The translations under genes and the position numbers were made by a program. This document shows, piece after piece, positions 37,316 to 47,098 of a DNA stretch of 64,000 nucleotides. The stretch comes from Myxococcales bacterium (GTDB taxonomy: Bacteria; Myxococcota_A; Polyangia; Polyangiales; GCA-016699535), in assembly GCA_016699535.1 (NCBI GenBank), contig CP064980.1, positions 744,001 through 808,000 of the forward strand, in the 5' to 3' direction. The notes under the pieces were generated by a model. It was not told the origin of the DNA. It ran no database searches and saw only the letters and a list, made by a program, of their open reading frames with translations. The number at the start of each line of letters is the position of its first letter. Within the stretch, counting starts at the first letter, position 1.

Positions 37316-38650
37316 ATGGTAGTTTTAGCAGGCTCGGCCTACACTAAAGGCATGGATCTTAGCCGATACCGTAAACGGATCTCCGAGAGCAGCGCTCTGT
37401 CCGTGGAGGGCCGGATTACAGCCAGCGCTGGACCTGCCCTTCGCGCGGTGATTCCCCATACACGTATCGGCGATGCAGTCGAGCTTCATCCATCTCAGGG
37501 TGAGCCCTTACTTTGCGAAGTAGTTGCCTTTGATGAAGACGGTGTGACTTTGCTTCCGCTTGGCCCAACCACGGGGGTAGCTCCAGGGGATTTGGTTCGA
37601 AGTGTGGGTCACTCTCTAAAAATTCAATGCAGCGATGCTTTGCTCGGCCGAGTGCTTGATGGCGTGGGGCAGAGCATGGACGCTAAAGGCGAGATCGATG
37701 GTAGCCCTTGGGATGTGATGCGCCCGCCGCCCGATCCACTTAAACGAAAGCGGGTCGATCAAGTACTCAGCACAGGCATTCGCGCAATCGATGGCTTGCT
37801 TTGTTTGGGATACGGCCAGCGCATGGGTGTGTTTGCCGGAAGTGGTGCCGGGAAAAGTTATCTGCTTGGACAAATCGCGCGCGGCGCCGATGCGGATGTT
37901 GTGGTGGTGTGCTTGGTGGGCGAACGCGGCCGTGAAGTGCGTGAGTTTTTAGAAGACTGCCTTGGCGATGAAGGCCAAAAGAAAAGCGTCGTCGTTTGTG
38001 CTACCAGCGATGCGCCCGCTTTGGTGCGTCTCAAAAGCGCCTATACTGCAACCGCGATTGCCGAGTGGTTTCGCGATCAAGGAAAACGGGTTTTGCTTTT
38101 GATGGACAGCGTGACCCGTTTTGCTCGTGCTGCACGCGAAGTCGGCCTTGCTGCAGGCGAGCCTCCCGCGCGCCGCGGTTATCCGCCAAGTGTGTTTGCT
38201 GCACTGCCATCGCTTATGGAACGCAGTGGTCAAGGCGAACAGGGATCGATCTCCGCTATCTACACCGTGCTCGTCGAAGGCGATGATTTTGATGAGCCCA
38301 TTGCAGATGAGGTGCGCGGCATTCTTGATGGACACATCGTGCTCGATCGGCACATCGGCATGCGCGGACGTTTTCCTGCGATTGATCCATTGGCAAGTTT
38401 GTCCAGGGTCATGGACTCTTTAGTTGAAGAAAAGCACCGATTGGCCGCTGGACGCTTGCGTGAATTTATCTCGGTCTATGAAAGCAACCGCGACCTGGTT
38501 TCTTTGGGGGCGTACAAAGCTGGCAGTAATTTGCTGCTCGACGATGCTCTTTATCGCCTCAAACACATCGAAAATTTTTTGCGACAACGACCCGACGAGC
38601 ATGCTTCGTTTGAGCAAACGGTAGAAGCGTTACTCGAACTTGTGCATTAA
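37316..38650 (+). CDS. FliI/SctN-type rotary ATPase, orphan
   Basis: A 444-residue ATPase of the flagellar/type III secretion family. It has Walker A GVFAGSGAGKSYLL, CLVGERGREV, Walker B LLLMDSVTRFARA and GEPPARRGYPPSVFAALP, the last typical of FliI/SctN rather than F1 subunits. It would energise substrate unfolding and export. No other flagellar or type III genes are in the window. ATG 37316 gives the longest frame; ATG 37352 (MDLSRYRKR) is an alternative. The stop overlaps the convergent gene. Confidence 0.9.
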   Translation: MVVLAGSAYTKGMDLSRYRKRISESSALSVEGRITASAGPALRAVIPHTRIGDAVELHPSQGEPLLCEVVAFDEDGVTLLPLGPTTGVAPGDLVRSVGHSLKIQCSDALLGRVLDGVGQSMDAKGEIDGSPWDVMRPPPDPLKRKRVDQVLSTGIRAIDGLLCLGYGQRMGVFAGSGAGKSYLLGQIARGADADVVVVCLVGERGREVREFLEDCLGDEGQKKSVVVCATSDAPALVRLKSAYTATAIAEWFRDQGKRVLLLMDSVTRFARAAREVGLAAGEPPARRGYPPSVFAALPSLMERSGQGEQGSISAIYTVLVEGDDFDEPIADEVRGILDGHIVLDRHIGMRGRFPAIDPLASLSRVMDSLVEEKHRLAAGRLREFISVYESNRDLVSLGAYKAGSNLLLDDALYRLKHIENFLRQRPDEHASFEQTVEALLELVH

Positions 38651-39939
38651 AAAAATCGATTGACTCGAACAAACTGGTCTAACCAGCTTTTTGTAGGATC
38701 ACGTTCGGCATCTGGATAGGCGCAACGGTAGAGCATGTCCGGATCTTCTGGAAAGGAAATGATCCCGCCCTTATCAAGCCATTCTCCCTCATGGAGGCGA
38801 CACGCCTCTGAGCATCGTGTGATGTCATCCGTATCCAGCCGACAGCGACTGCCAGAAGGGCATGGAGCGGCGCGCCATTTGGCTGTACCCAGAGCTTGCC
38901 CTGGGTAGGCGACTTCATCATCGGCTCCCGTGTTTTCTGGAGCCATACAGGAAAACCGAGTGAATGGATCATCCTCACGACAAATCACATCATGCCTTTC
39001 AACATCTCCGCAGTGATTGGCCGCGCCCGGGTAGCGCAATGCCGGAGATGGTTTGCTTAGCACTTTGTGCCACACTGCAGGCGCATCTTGCCACATCTCT
39101 GAATAGTCTGGGTTGCTCTTCTCTGCAGATGTATCCGGCACATAAAGGTTTTCATAGCAATTTGTTAGTGGATCGGAACCAGCCTGCGCTGCAGCGCGCC
39201 AGGTCACCTTTGAAAAGTCAAGGACACCGCCGTTTTCAAAGCTTTCATCTACCACTTCTTGCGCTAGCGTGGGGTGCATGATCGCCCGAGGATCAGCAAC
39301 GTGGTTTAGCCCAAAAGCATGGCCAAGCTCATGGGCGGCAATGATTGCAAAATAAGGAACTAGGTTTCTAATGCTCACGTCCAAGAATTCGATACTCAGC
39401 ATATTGTTGAAGGCGTGCCTAACAAATACCCAGGTCACGTCATTGGCATTAAAGTTTCCGCAGTCCATGGGGGCAACTCCGTCTATCTGCCATGTCCACG
39501 AAGTCGCTATTTCAGAAAAAGGCATATAGGTGTCAAACACGATCGTATGGTAGTTTCTTCCGTCCCGTGGCCTTTCAAGCACAAATTCAAGCTCGCCAGA
39601 ATGCAGACCTTCAAAGATACGTTCAAGTTCTGCTTTGATTAAATAAGCGAACGCCGGCCCTGCAAAGCCGGACTCCACCACACCTTGCTCAACCAATGTG
39701 CCAGGCTTCGCTAACCAATCGAAGATCTCCAAGGCAAGCGATACATTGTCTGCCGCTAAATCGACTTCTCCATAGTTGTATTGACCCGGAGCAAAATCCA
39801 AAAAGACCGTATGAAGCACTTCCACTTTGCTTGCTTGATGTGCTTGCTCCTCGCTCGGAGTTGTACTTAACGCACACGCACTCGTAGCAACCATGCAGAG
39901 AAGAAAACTGTATAAATTAAAACCCTTGATTTCTTCCAT
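38647..39939 (-). CDS. Zinc metalloprotease lipoprotein (matrixin/metzincin-like)
   Basis: A 430-residue secreted protein with a signal and lipobox (MVATSAC). The zinc motif HELGHAFGLNHVAD matches metzincin HExxHxxGxxH, and a Met-turn candidate is PRAIMHPT just after it. The C-terminal 200 residues are Cys-rich (CGDVERHDVIC, CPSGSRCRLD, CSEACRLHEGEW), similar to disulfide-rich modules of Myxococcota secreted proteins. ATG 39939 is chosen because AAGGAT lies upstream. It probably degrades extracellular protein. Confidence 0.87.
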   Translation of the reverse strand: MEEIKGFNLYSFLLCMVATSACALSTTPSEEQAHQASKVEVLHTVFLDFAPGQYNYGEVDLAADNVSLALEIFDWLAKPGTLVEQGVVESGFAGPAFAYLIKAELERIFEGLHSGELEFVLERPRDGRNYHTIVFDTYMPFSEIATSWTWQIDGVAPMDCGNFNANDVTWVFVRHAFNNMLSIEFLDVSIRNLVPYFAIIAAHELGHAFGLNHVADPRAIMHPTLAQEVVDESFENGGVLDFSKVTWRAAAQAGSDPLTNCYENLYVPDTSAEKSNPDYSEMWQDAPAVWHKVLSKPSPALRYPGAANHCGDVERHDVICREDDPFTRFSCMAPENTGADDEVAYPGQALGTAKWRAAPCPSGSRCRLDTDDITRCSEACRLHEGEWLDKGGIISFPEDPDMLYRCAYPDAERDPTKSWLDQFVRVNRFF

Positions 39940-39963
39940 TAAAAGATCCTTCGATATCAAAGA

Positions 39964-40714
39964 ATGCAATTTCCGAGCCACCAGATTAGCACCGAAATCT
40001 TTAGGATTTTCAAACGAGCTAAAGCGATTTTAATCTCAGTGGGGTACGTGGTCTCCAAAAGGTGGCAAAACCAGAAGCCAACGCGCTTCCGGCACAGCTC
40101 GAAGCGCGCGCATATTCGTTTGCAGCAGCACATAGATGAACAGTTCGCAGCGGAAAATTTTAGCGAACCGGCTTCCATTGATTTTGTCCGTTCGCTTCAT
40201 CGCGAATTCTATAGGGACGCGGCGCTTTGAAACGCTGTTTCACTTTGAGAATATTGGTCCTTCCAAACGGATCATCTGTACCGCGATTGCTCATCACCGA
40301 TTTAACTACATTCACCCTTTCCCAGATGGCAATGGTCGCGTTAGCCGTTTGATGTCACATGCGATGTTTCTTTTGGCTGGCGTAGGCGCACATGGCCTTT
40401 GGTCCATTTCCCCGGGCCTTGCACGTGGACTGCAAGCACCAAGTGAATACAAAGCCAGGATGGCTCGCGCTGATGATCCACGAGAAGGAGAACTTGATGG
40501 ACGCGGCAATCTGTCCCAGACCGCACTGCGAGAATTTGTGGTTTGGTTTTTGAACATTGCTCTTGATCAAGTTGTGTTCATGACTGAGCTTTTTGAGCTA
40601 GAAGGATTGGCTCAACGTCTAAGTGACTATGTGTCCAGGCAGACTCAATTGAGACCCGAAGCGTCTCGTTTGCTTCAACAAACCTTGCAACTTCCCTTTT
40701 GGCAGGGCCAATAA
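39964..40714 (+). pseudogene. Fic-family protein remnant with an internal deletion
   Basis: The C-terminal part (40136-40714) has the Fic core HRFNYIHPFPDGNGRVSRL and family downstream sequence GAHGLWSISPGLARGL. Upstream, in another frame, FVRSLHREFY is recognisable to 40230. Related Fic proteins carry about 50-60 residues between these parts, including the flap that positions the target. Here they are missing and the frame changes. The core would normally AMPylate proteins. Loss of the flap and the frame change suggest a pseudogene, although the intact core could be expressed from GTG/ATG starts. Not assigned to a toxin-antitoxin pair. Confidence 0.72.
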
Positions 40715-40767
40715 GTTCGCAAACCGGTCGTTTTTCTACGGGCTGGCCAAGGCAAAGGGGCTGCACT

Positions 40768-41370
40768 ATGCTTAAATCTCTGTCTACTGCACCACCAAAA
40801 AATGCGACTTATGCGGACTTAGTCGCTTTGCCCGAGCATTTGGTGGGAGAAATCCTAAATGGCGAATTGATCGCTAGTCCGAGGCCAGCTGCTCCTCACG
40901 CAACAGCTACCTCAGTGTTGGGCATGGATATTGGCAGCCCCTTTCAACGCGGTCGTGGTGGCCCCGGTGGTTGGTGGATCATGTTTGAACCTGAGCTGCA
41001 CTTTAACGATGATGTGTTGGTACCGGACCTAGCCGGCTGGCGTAAAGAGCGCATGCCTGAAGTTCCAAATCAAGCCTGGTTTGACTTGCCGCCGGATTGG
41101 ATTTGCGAAGTCGTTTCGCCCTCAACCGCGCGCATTGATCGCATACGCAAGATGCCTATCTACGCTCGACCAAGTGTAAGCCACGCATGGCTCGTCGATC
41201 CCTTGCAACGCACCTTGGAGGTATTTCGTTTGCAGGAACAGAGATGGGTCGTCATCGGCAATTATGAAGGAAATGTTACGGTGCGCGCCGAGTCTTTTGA
41301 TGTCATCGAACTTGAACTTGGTGCACTCTGGCTCCCTGAAGTGCCAGCACAACCGACGGATGAAAGGTAG
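40768..41370 (+). CDS. Uma2-family (DUF820) putative endonuclease
   Basis: A 200-residue protein of the PD-(D/E)XK superfamily often seen in cyanobacteria and multicellular bacteria. The fold signatures are LPEHLVGEILNGELIASP at the start, VLVPDLAGWRKER and WICEVVSPSTARIDR, where Asp, Glu and Lys/Arg form the active site. ATG 40768 is preferred, with AAGGGG upstream. It follows the fic remnant by 53 bases. The role is unknown in this family. Confidence 0.88.
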   Translation: MLKSLSTAPPKNATYADLVALPEHLVGEILNGELIASPRPAAPHATATSVLGMDIGSPFQRGRGGPGGWWIMFEPELHFNDDVLVPDLAGWRKERMPEVPNQAWFDLPPDWICEVVSPSTARIDRIRKMPIYARPSVSHAWLVDPLQRTLEVFRLQEQRWVVIGNYEGNVTVRAESFDVIELELGALWLPEVPAQPTDER

Positions 41371-41416
41371 TGCGTAAGCCAATTCTTGTTTTGTTATAGA
41401 ATCGTTAGGACGTCAT

Positions 41417-42901
41417 TTACGATTCGAGATAAGCAAGTGCTTCGCTTAATGTAGGGAAAAACGGCGGACTAAGTTCAGGTCCGCAATCGAGTTCTGTAGC
41501 GCTGCCATCACTACGTAAAAAGTCCAAAGCAAAATTCATGATGCAACCGTTACCTTGGCTAACGAGGCTGTGTCCAAAACGTTCAAAAATCAAATGAGTG
41601 GATACACCCAATGTGCTGCGTGTTTGTTCAGCCCAGCTTAGTGGCGTGCGTGGATCCATGGCGCCGCTTAACATAAGCACTGGCACATCATCGTTTTGTA
41701 CCGCTTCAAACGCATTTTCGGGCGCAGGTGCTGTCGGCCAAATGCTGCATGCTGGAACAAATACGTCAGTGTACAAATCAGCATAGGCCGTAAAGGCATC
41801 GCGAAGCTCTTGAGCCTGAGCGTCAATTTCGTCTTGTCCGAGGCCTTGGTTTTCGGCGCAAGTTACGGCAAGCAGCAGTTCGGTTCCTGAGCTTTCATCA
41901 AGACTCACTTGAAACAAAGACATAACACGCGCAACGTCATCGCTCACTTGGCTCTCGCTAGCATCAAGGCTTGCCGCAACTTCTTTAATGAAGGCTGGGG
42001 CCATGGGAGGAAAAAAGGATAGCAAGCTCGAGACAACCGTCGATGCAAAAGCATTGGCATCAAGCTCCGATGCACGGCCATCGCTTAGCGTCACTTCGAG
42101 CGAATTCTGCTCTAGCGCAGCAAACACACGCTCAAATTCAACTTCCAGGCCTGGAAAGTTCTGAGCACAAGAGGCGTCGGCATCGCAAGTGGAAAAAAGT
42201 GCTTCAATTGACTCTTCATTGGCGAGCAGGTCTGTCTCAAAGGCGCGTATTTGTGGCGGGCTAACCGAATCAAGAACCATGGCGCTGATATGCCCAGGGT
42301 GGCGCCGCAGGTATTCAAGACCCAGTTTGGTGCCGTATGAAACACCTAAAACATCTAATTTATCGTATGCAAAGTGCTCACGTGCAACGTCTATGTCTTC
42401 TGCCATTTCCCAAGTGTTGTACGCCGAAAGCGGGACGCCTTTTTCACTGAGATCATCAAAACATGTTTGTAAATAATCAAGGAGCTCAGCCTGTGGATCT
42501 GCTGAACTTTGTGCACAACTAAACTTCGGTTGGTTGAAACCCACGCTTCGCTGATCGATCAAGAGTAAATCCTGGCCAAGGTTCTGCATAAATTCCCGAG
42601 AAATACTCTCCGTCTGAGAAACCCATGTCTGGCCCGGACCCCCTAAAATGTAGAGCATGGCTTGATCACTCGGCCCAGTTGGGTCCGAAAAAAAGCGCGC
42701 CACGTGTAAGGTCATCGAAGAACCGCTTACCTCATCTCGGTGGGCAAGTACGCTTAGATTCGTGCACTCTACCGTTTGCCCTTGCCGCTGCGATACATGT
42801 AAACGAAAGTGGCAACTCGTATTGCTATCGTCTTGGCACGCGACCAAAGCAAATAGAGCAAAGCAGCTCAGAGCCAAAAGGTGTTTTTTCGCTAAAGTCA
42901 C
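41417..42901 (-). CDS. Secreted alpha/beta-hydrolase, tripeptidyl-aminopeptidase-like lipoprotein
   Basis: A 494-residue S33/TAP-like peptidase. It has a signal and lipobox (FALVAC), the oxyanion motif YILGGPGQTWV, the Ser elbow LGVSYGTKLGLEY, the Asp in LSGAMDPRTPLSWA and the His in ERFGHSLVSQG. A TAP C-terminal domain with Cys pairs (GCIMNF, LDCGPE) is present. It would remove N-terminal peptides outside the cell. It is divergent from the FtsZ-like gene. Confidence 0.88.
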   Translation of the reverse strand: MTLAKKHLLALSCFALFALVACQDDSNTSCHFRLHVSQRQGQTVECTNLSVLAHRDEVSGSSMTLHVARFFSDPTGPSDQAMLYILGGPGQTWVSQTESISREFMQNLGQDLLLIDQRSVGFNQPKFSCAQSSADPQAELLDYLQTCFDDLSEKGVPLSAYNTWEMAEDIDVAREHFAYDKLDVLGVSYGTKLGLEYLRRHPGHISAMVLDSVSPPQIRAFETDLLANEESIEALFSTCDADASCAQNFPGLEVEFERVFAALEQNSLEVTLSDGRASELDANAFASTVVSSLLSFFPPMAPAFIKEVAASLDASESQVSDDVARVMSLFQVSLDESSGTELLLAVTCAENQGLGQDEIDAQAQELRDAFTAYADLYTDVFVPACSIWPTAPAPENAFEAVQNDDVPVLMLSGAMDPRTPLSWAEQTRSTLGVSTHLIFERFGHSLVSQGNGCIMNFALDFLRSDGSATELDCGPELSPPFFPTLSEALAYLES

Positions 42902-43063
42902 TCAATCCTCTGTGGCATGTGAGGAGCAAATTTCCAACTTAATTCTTTGCGTGCATGGACGCAAAAGTCAGAGTATGCTTCGTTTTCCTGGAACTATTGA
43001 AAAACTGTTCCAATATGGATTTTGGAGGTTGCGCCGAAGCAGCCTCACCAAGGAGAAGTTAGC

Positions 43064-44815
43064 GTGAGCAGAGAAGGACAAGCACTTGATATTCGCGTCA
43101 TTGGCCTGGGCCAGGCTGGTGGCAATTTGGCCGCAGAATTCCACCGTCGAGGGTATCCTGCCATTGCTTTTAACACCGCTCGAACTGACCTAATGGCCCT
43201 TTCGCCGGAATGGGGAACTCCCGGCCTTGAAGACTCCGCACGGGTTTATATTGGTATTGCCGGTTACGACGGCGCGGGCGCTGACCCTGACTACGGTCGC
43301 AGCTGCGTTAAGGAGCACGCCGAGCTTATTTTAGGGCGAACACGGGAACATGCTAAGGACGCTGATCTGCTTGTGATCACAGCCGGATTAGGTGGTGGAA
43401 CCGGATCAGCGGTGCGTGAACTTGTGAATATCGTCGGAGAATTGTCGATCCCTGTCGTGTGTCTGGTTACTTTGCCCAGCGAAAGCGAAAGCGGCATTTC
43501 AAAGGTAAACGCTGTTCGTGCCATCAATGAACTGCTCGAAAGCGAACTCGATGGCTGGATCATTGTCGATAACGCCAGACTCGCATCCTTAAACCAAGAA
43601 GTCGTAGCGAGAAGTTATTTCTCCAAAATAAACGAGCAAATTATAGCCCCTTTTGATGACTTAAACCGTCTCAATGAACGCAGCACGATTCACGCCATTC
43701 GAGCTTTCGATGGAGAAGATTTTCGAAAAGTTCTACTTTCGGGCGGTATTCTCCACTACGATGTGCTCCAGCTGAAAAGTGAGAGCTTGGATCCAAATAC
43801 GATTCTCAATCCATTGCTTGCCAGTCTTGAAGAAGGCAAGCTTATGCCTTCTGGTTTTGATCCGGCCAACATTTCCAGCTTGGCCGTGGTGATTGAAGCG
43901 TCCGAATCCACTCTTACCAAAACGCCTATGATGGTTTTTGATCAGCTCAACGACGAACTTAAACGCGCGACCGAAGGCGCGGCTGTTGATCTCGGCATCT
44001 ATCAAACGACAGGCAACGACGATACAACGACCATTCGTTTGATTTCGGTCTCACGCGGACTTCCATCGCGCATCCAAGACGTAGTGAGCAGCGCACGCGA
44101 TGAAGGTCGCGTACTAAGCGATAAAATGCACGAACGGCTGCCAAGTTTGGAGCTCGGCGATATTGCTGATCTTGATTTGTTTGGCAGAGGCACACGTAAG
44201 CGAAGCGCGAACCGCACACGACCAATGCCGGTCCAAAGAGAAGTTGAACTCAAACAAAGTCCTACGCGTCGCGAAGCCTTTTCCGTTGGCAGCCCTAACG
44301 CTAATTCTCCTTCGGGTGTGCCTGCAGCAAAAGCTAGCCCAAGTGTTCCACCATCGGCCAGCATACCACCTGCAAGCCCGACAGGATTCCCCGCAGCAGC
44401 ACCAGCTTCTATCCGACCTCGACACTTTTCTACGCCCCCTCCGTTGCCAATGATGGATCAAAAAAAAAACGATAGCGCATTAGAAGCCAAAGAGACCAAC
44501 GCTAAGTCTGAGGCAGACAAAGGGGCGAAAAAGAAAAAGGGCTCAAAAAAAAACTCTTCCGAAGAACTCCCAAGCGCTGAAGTCTACGATGAACTCGTCG
44601 AAGACTTCAGGAAAAACCAAAACGACAAAAAACGCACGGAAATTGCGGAACATTTAGAGAATGACTTTCGTTCGCCTCATGCGGTAGTTCGTTTTTACGC
44701 GATTGATGCGATGGCTAAAATTGATCGAAAGCTTTTTGAGAGCTCGCTTCTTGCCGCTACGGAAGACGAAAACACGGCTGTAAGAAAAATTGCTAAAGCT
44801 GCCTTGCAACGCTGA
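43064..44815 (+). CDS. FtsZ/tubulin-like GTPase with Pro-rich linker and HEAT-like tail
   Basis: A 583-residue protein. Residues about 1-310 form an FtsZ/tubulin GTPase: VIGLGQAGGNLA (G1), AFNTARTDL, the tubulin signature AGLGGGTGSAV, and FDGEDFRKVL in place of the T7 synergy loop NxDxxD, where both Asp are kept but Asn is changed. A Pro/Ser-rich linker (about 390-460) and a Lys-rich part follow. The last 80 residues read as one or two HEAT-type helical repeats (HAVVRFYAIDAMAKID, AVRKIAKAAL). GTG 43064 has AAGGAGAA upstream. It is not canonical FtsZ; its role may be cytoskeletal. Confidence 0.85.
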   Translation: MSREGQALDIRVIGLGQAGGNLAAEFHRRGYPAIAFNTARTDLMALSPEWGTPGLEDSARVYIGIAGYDGAGADPDYGRSCVKEHAELILGRTREHAKDADLLVITAGLGGGTGSAVRELVNIVGELSIPVVCLVTLPSESESGISKVNAVRAINELLESELDGWIIVDNARLASLNQEVVARSYFSKINEQIIAPFDDLNRLNERSTIHAIRAFDGEDFRKVLLSGGILHYDVLQLKSESLDPNTILNPLLASLEEGKLMPSGFDPANISSLAVVIEASESTLTKTPMMVFDQLNDELKRATEGAAVDLGIYQTTGNDDTTTIRLISVSRGLPSRIQDVVSSARDEGRVLSDKMHERLPSLELGDIADLDLFGRGTRKRSANRTRPMPVQREVELKQSPTRREAFSVGSPNANSPSGVPAAKASPSVPPSASIPPASPTGFPAAAPASIRPRHFSTPPPLPMMDQKKNDSALEAKETNAKSEADKGAKKKKGSKKNSSEELPSAEVYDELVEDFRKNQNDKKRTEIAEHLENDFRSPHAVVRFYAIDAMAKIDRKLFESSLLAATEDENTAVRKIAKAALQR

Positions 44816-44870
44816 CATCATTGATGGTTTTAAACTCGGTTTTTTTTACGAAAGACGTTAGAACCCCTTT

Positions 44871-47057
44871 GTGAGGATTGCGTCCGCTTCTCTTTGCTTG
44901 TCTTTGCTTTCAGTTGCTTCTGGATTCATCACACAAAAAAGCCAAGCGCAACAAACGCCGAACAAAAGCATCGAGTTTTCGGCCAAAGCTGAAATACAGC
45001 CACCGGACATGAGTCCAGATCAAATCAGTCGCGCTCAAAGCCGCGTGACTAAAGATCAAATCAACGAGCGCATTGCCCGTTCAGCGCCAGACGCACTTAT
45101 CTATGAGCCGGGCGTTTATGTTCAGCAAACAGCACACGGTCAAGCAAGCCCTTTTGTTCGTGGTCTTACCGGACAGCAAGTGTTGCTTATGTTCGACGGG
45201 ATTCGTCTCAATAACGGAACTTTCAGACAGGGGCCTAATCAATATTTCTTCACGGTAGACGCGTTGAGCATTGACCATATTGACGTCATCCGTGGAAGTG
45301 CTTCGACGCGTTACGGTTCCGATGCCCTTGGCGGCGCAATCTATGCAACGCCGATTGATCCGGTGTTAGACAAAAATAACACCAAGTTGAAGTGGCGTCC
45401 CAAGATTTTTACCCGCGCTGGAACTCAAGACAAAGAAGTCGGTGGTCGTTTCCAACTTGGTGCAAGCATCGGCCGAAAAACAGCTGCTGTCGCTGGCTTT
45501 GGCTATCGAGCCGCATCCCGGTTAGAATCTGGCGGTCAAGTCTATAATCCAGGGCATACCAAACCCTTAGTCCCACGCTTTGAAGATGATGGACGCACCC
45601 AACTCGGCACGGGATATCATGAAGGAACTTTCGATTTACGGGTTATTCACAAGCTAAGTCCATCCGTAAAAGTGGTTGGTGCGCTGTATGGGTTTAGACA
45701 GTTTGATACCCCGCGCACAGATCAATGCCCTCCTCCAGAAGCTCCTGATTCTGAATGTCTGTGGATTGATCAGCAATATAGAACATTAAGTTACGTAGCG
45801 ATCAGGGCATCTGAACTTCTCTTCCTGCGCGATCTCGATCTGAGCGTTTCTTACCAGCGTTATGATGAACAACGTCGTCGCGAACGGCCTCGTTCTTACA
45901 TTCGCCACCAATGGAAAGATGCGGTAGATACACTGGGCATTAATTTTCGTAGCGCGACAGAAGCTTTTGAGCTTTCGGAGTACATGTTTGCTAAGCTGCG
46001 TTTTGGTTTTCAGGGCTTGGTCGATCAAGTTAGCTCGAGTGCAAAAACACTCTTTACCGACCTCGAGCAAACAACTTATCAAAGCCGAGGCCTGTACATT
46101 GACGGTTCACGTTACTTTACCTTGGGTTTGTTTAGTGAACTTGAGGTCTACGCCACACGATGGCTGACCCTTTACACTGGAGCCCGTCTCTCAACGATCG
46201 GCGCACGAACACCTGAAGATACCCAAAGTGAAACAAAAGGCGTTAACAAGAACTATTCAGCCATTGTTGGTCGCTTTGGCCTTGATATACGCCTCCATGA
46301 AAACAGTTCACTGTTTTTTAACGTCGATCAAGGCTTCCGTGCACCGAACCTTGATGATCTCAGCGCGCGTACTCAAGTCGGACCAGGCTTTCAATACGAA
46401 AACCCTAAACTTGGCCCTGAATACAGTACAACTTTTGAGTTGGGCTTACGTAGTAAAACAGAGTTTATGCGAGCGGATACATGGCTTTTTGCAACCGTTC
46501 TTGAAGATGCCATCACACGAAGCGTGCAAGATGCAACGCTTTGTCCACCTGAAACGCCCGCATGCGCCTCTTCTCGGGCACGCTATCAACTTATTAATGC
46601 TCCTAAGGACTCACTTATTCTTGGTAGCGAAGGGGCTCTTAGCTTTTTCTTCCCCTACGATTTAACGCTGCGTGCTAGCGCATCCTATGCGTGGGGTCAG
46701 GGCCCTGATCTCATCAACCCCGAAAAAAAGGTACCTCTTTCGCGTGTCCCACCGCTCAATGGCACAGCTGAGGCACGTTGGTCACACCCTGACACTGGCT
46801 TTTATGCTACCAGCGTCGTGCGTTGGGCTTTAGCGCAGAGACGTCTAGCACCAAGTGATTTTAGCGACGCGCGTATTCCTTCCGGTGGCACGCCAGGATA
46901 CGCAGTGTTCGACCTGCGTGCTGGCTGGTTGTTTAATGAAAAACTAGCTCTCCATTTGATCTTCGAAAACATTTTTGATGCCCCATATCGCACGCACGGC
47001 TCCTCTATAAACGGTCCTGCTCGTGGCATACGAGCCTTCTTTTCAGCAGCTTGGTAA
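44871..47057 (+). CDS. TonB-dependent outer-membrane receptor
   Basis: A 728-residue protein with a signal peptide (AQA-QQ), a plug domain at about 40-170 (EPGVYVQQTAHGQASPFVRG, LNNGTFRQGPNQ, VIRGSASTRYGSDALGG), and a 22-strand-type beta-barrel ending in RAFFSAAW with a terminal Trp. It imports siderophores, metals or glycans using TonB energy. It starts at GTG 44871 without a clear ribosome-binding site. The downstream lipoprotein probably works with it. Substrate is not evident. Confidence 0.92.
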   Translation: MRIASASLCLSLLSVASGFITQKSQAQQTPNKSIEFSAKAEIQPPDMSPDQISRAQSRVTKDQINERIARSAPDALIYEPGVYVQQTAHGQASPFVRGLTGQQVLLMFDGIRLNNGTFRQGPNQYFFTVDALSIDHIDVIRGSASTRYGSDALGGAIYATPIDPVLDKNNTKLKWRPKIFTRAGTQDKEVGGRFQLGASIGRKTAAVAGFGYRAASRLESGGQVYNPGHTKPLVPRFEDDGRTQLGTGYHEGTFDLRVIHKLSPSVKVVGALYGFRQFDTPRTDQCPPPEAPDSECLWIDQQYRTLSYVAIRASELLFLRDLDLSVSYQRYDEQRRRERPRSYIRHQWKDAVDTLGINFRSATEAFELSEYMFAKLRFGFQGLVDQVSSSAKTLFTDLEQTTYQSRGLYIDGSRYFTLGLFSELEVYATRWLTLYTGARLSTIGARTPEDTQSETKGVNKNYSAIVGRFGLDIRLHENSSLFFNVDQGFRAPNLDDLSARTQVGPGFQYENPKLGPEYSTTFELGLRSKTEFMRADTWLFATVLEDAITRSVQDATLCPPETPACASSRARYQLINAPKDSLILGSEGALSFFFPYDLTLRASASYAWGQGPDLINPEKKVPLSRVPPLNGTAEARWSHPDTGFYATSVVRWALAQRRLAPSDFSDARIPSGGTPGYAVFDLRAGWLFNEKLALHLIFENIFDAPYRTHGSSINGPARGIRAFFSAAW

Positions 47058-47098
47058 TTGTGTAAACATGTAAACGCAATTTTTTCGGAGAAAACTTA

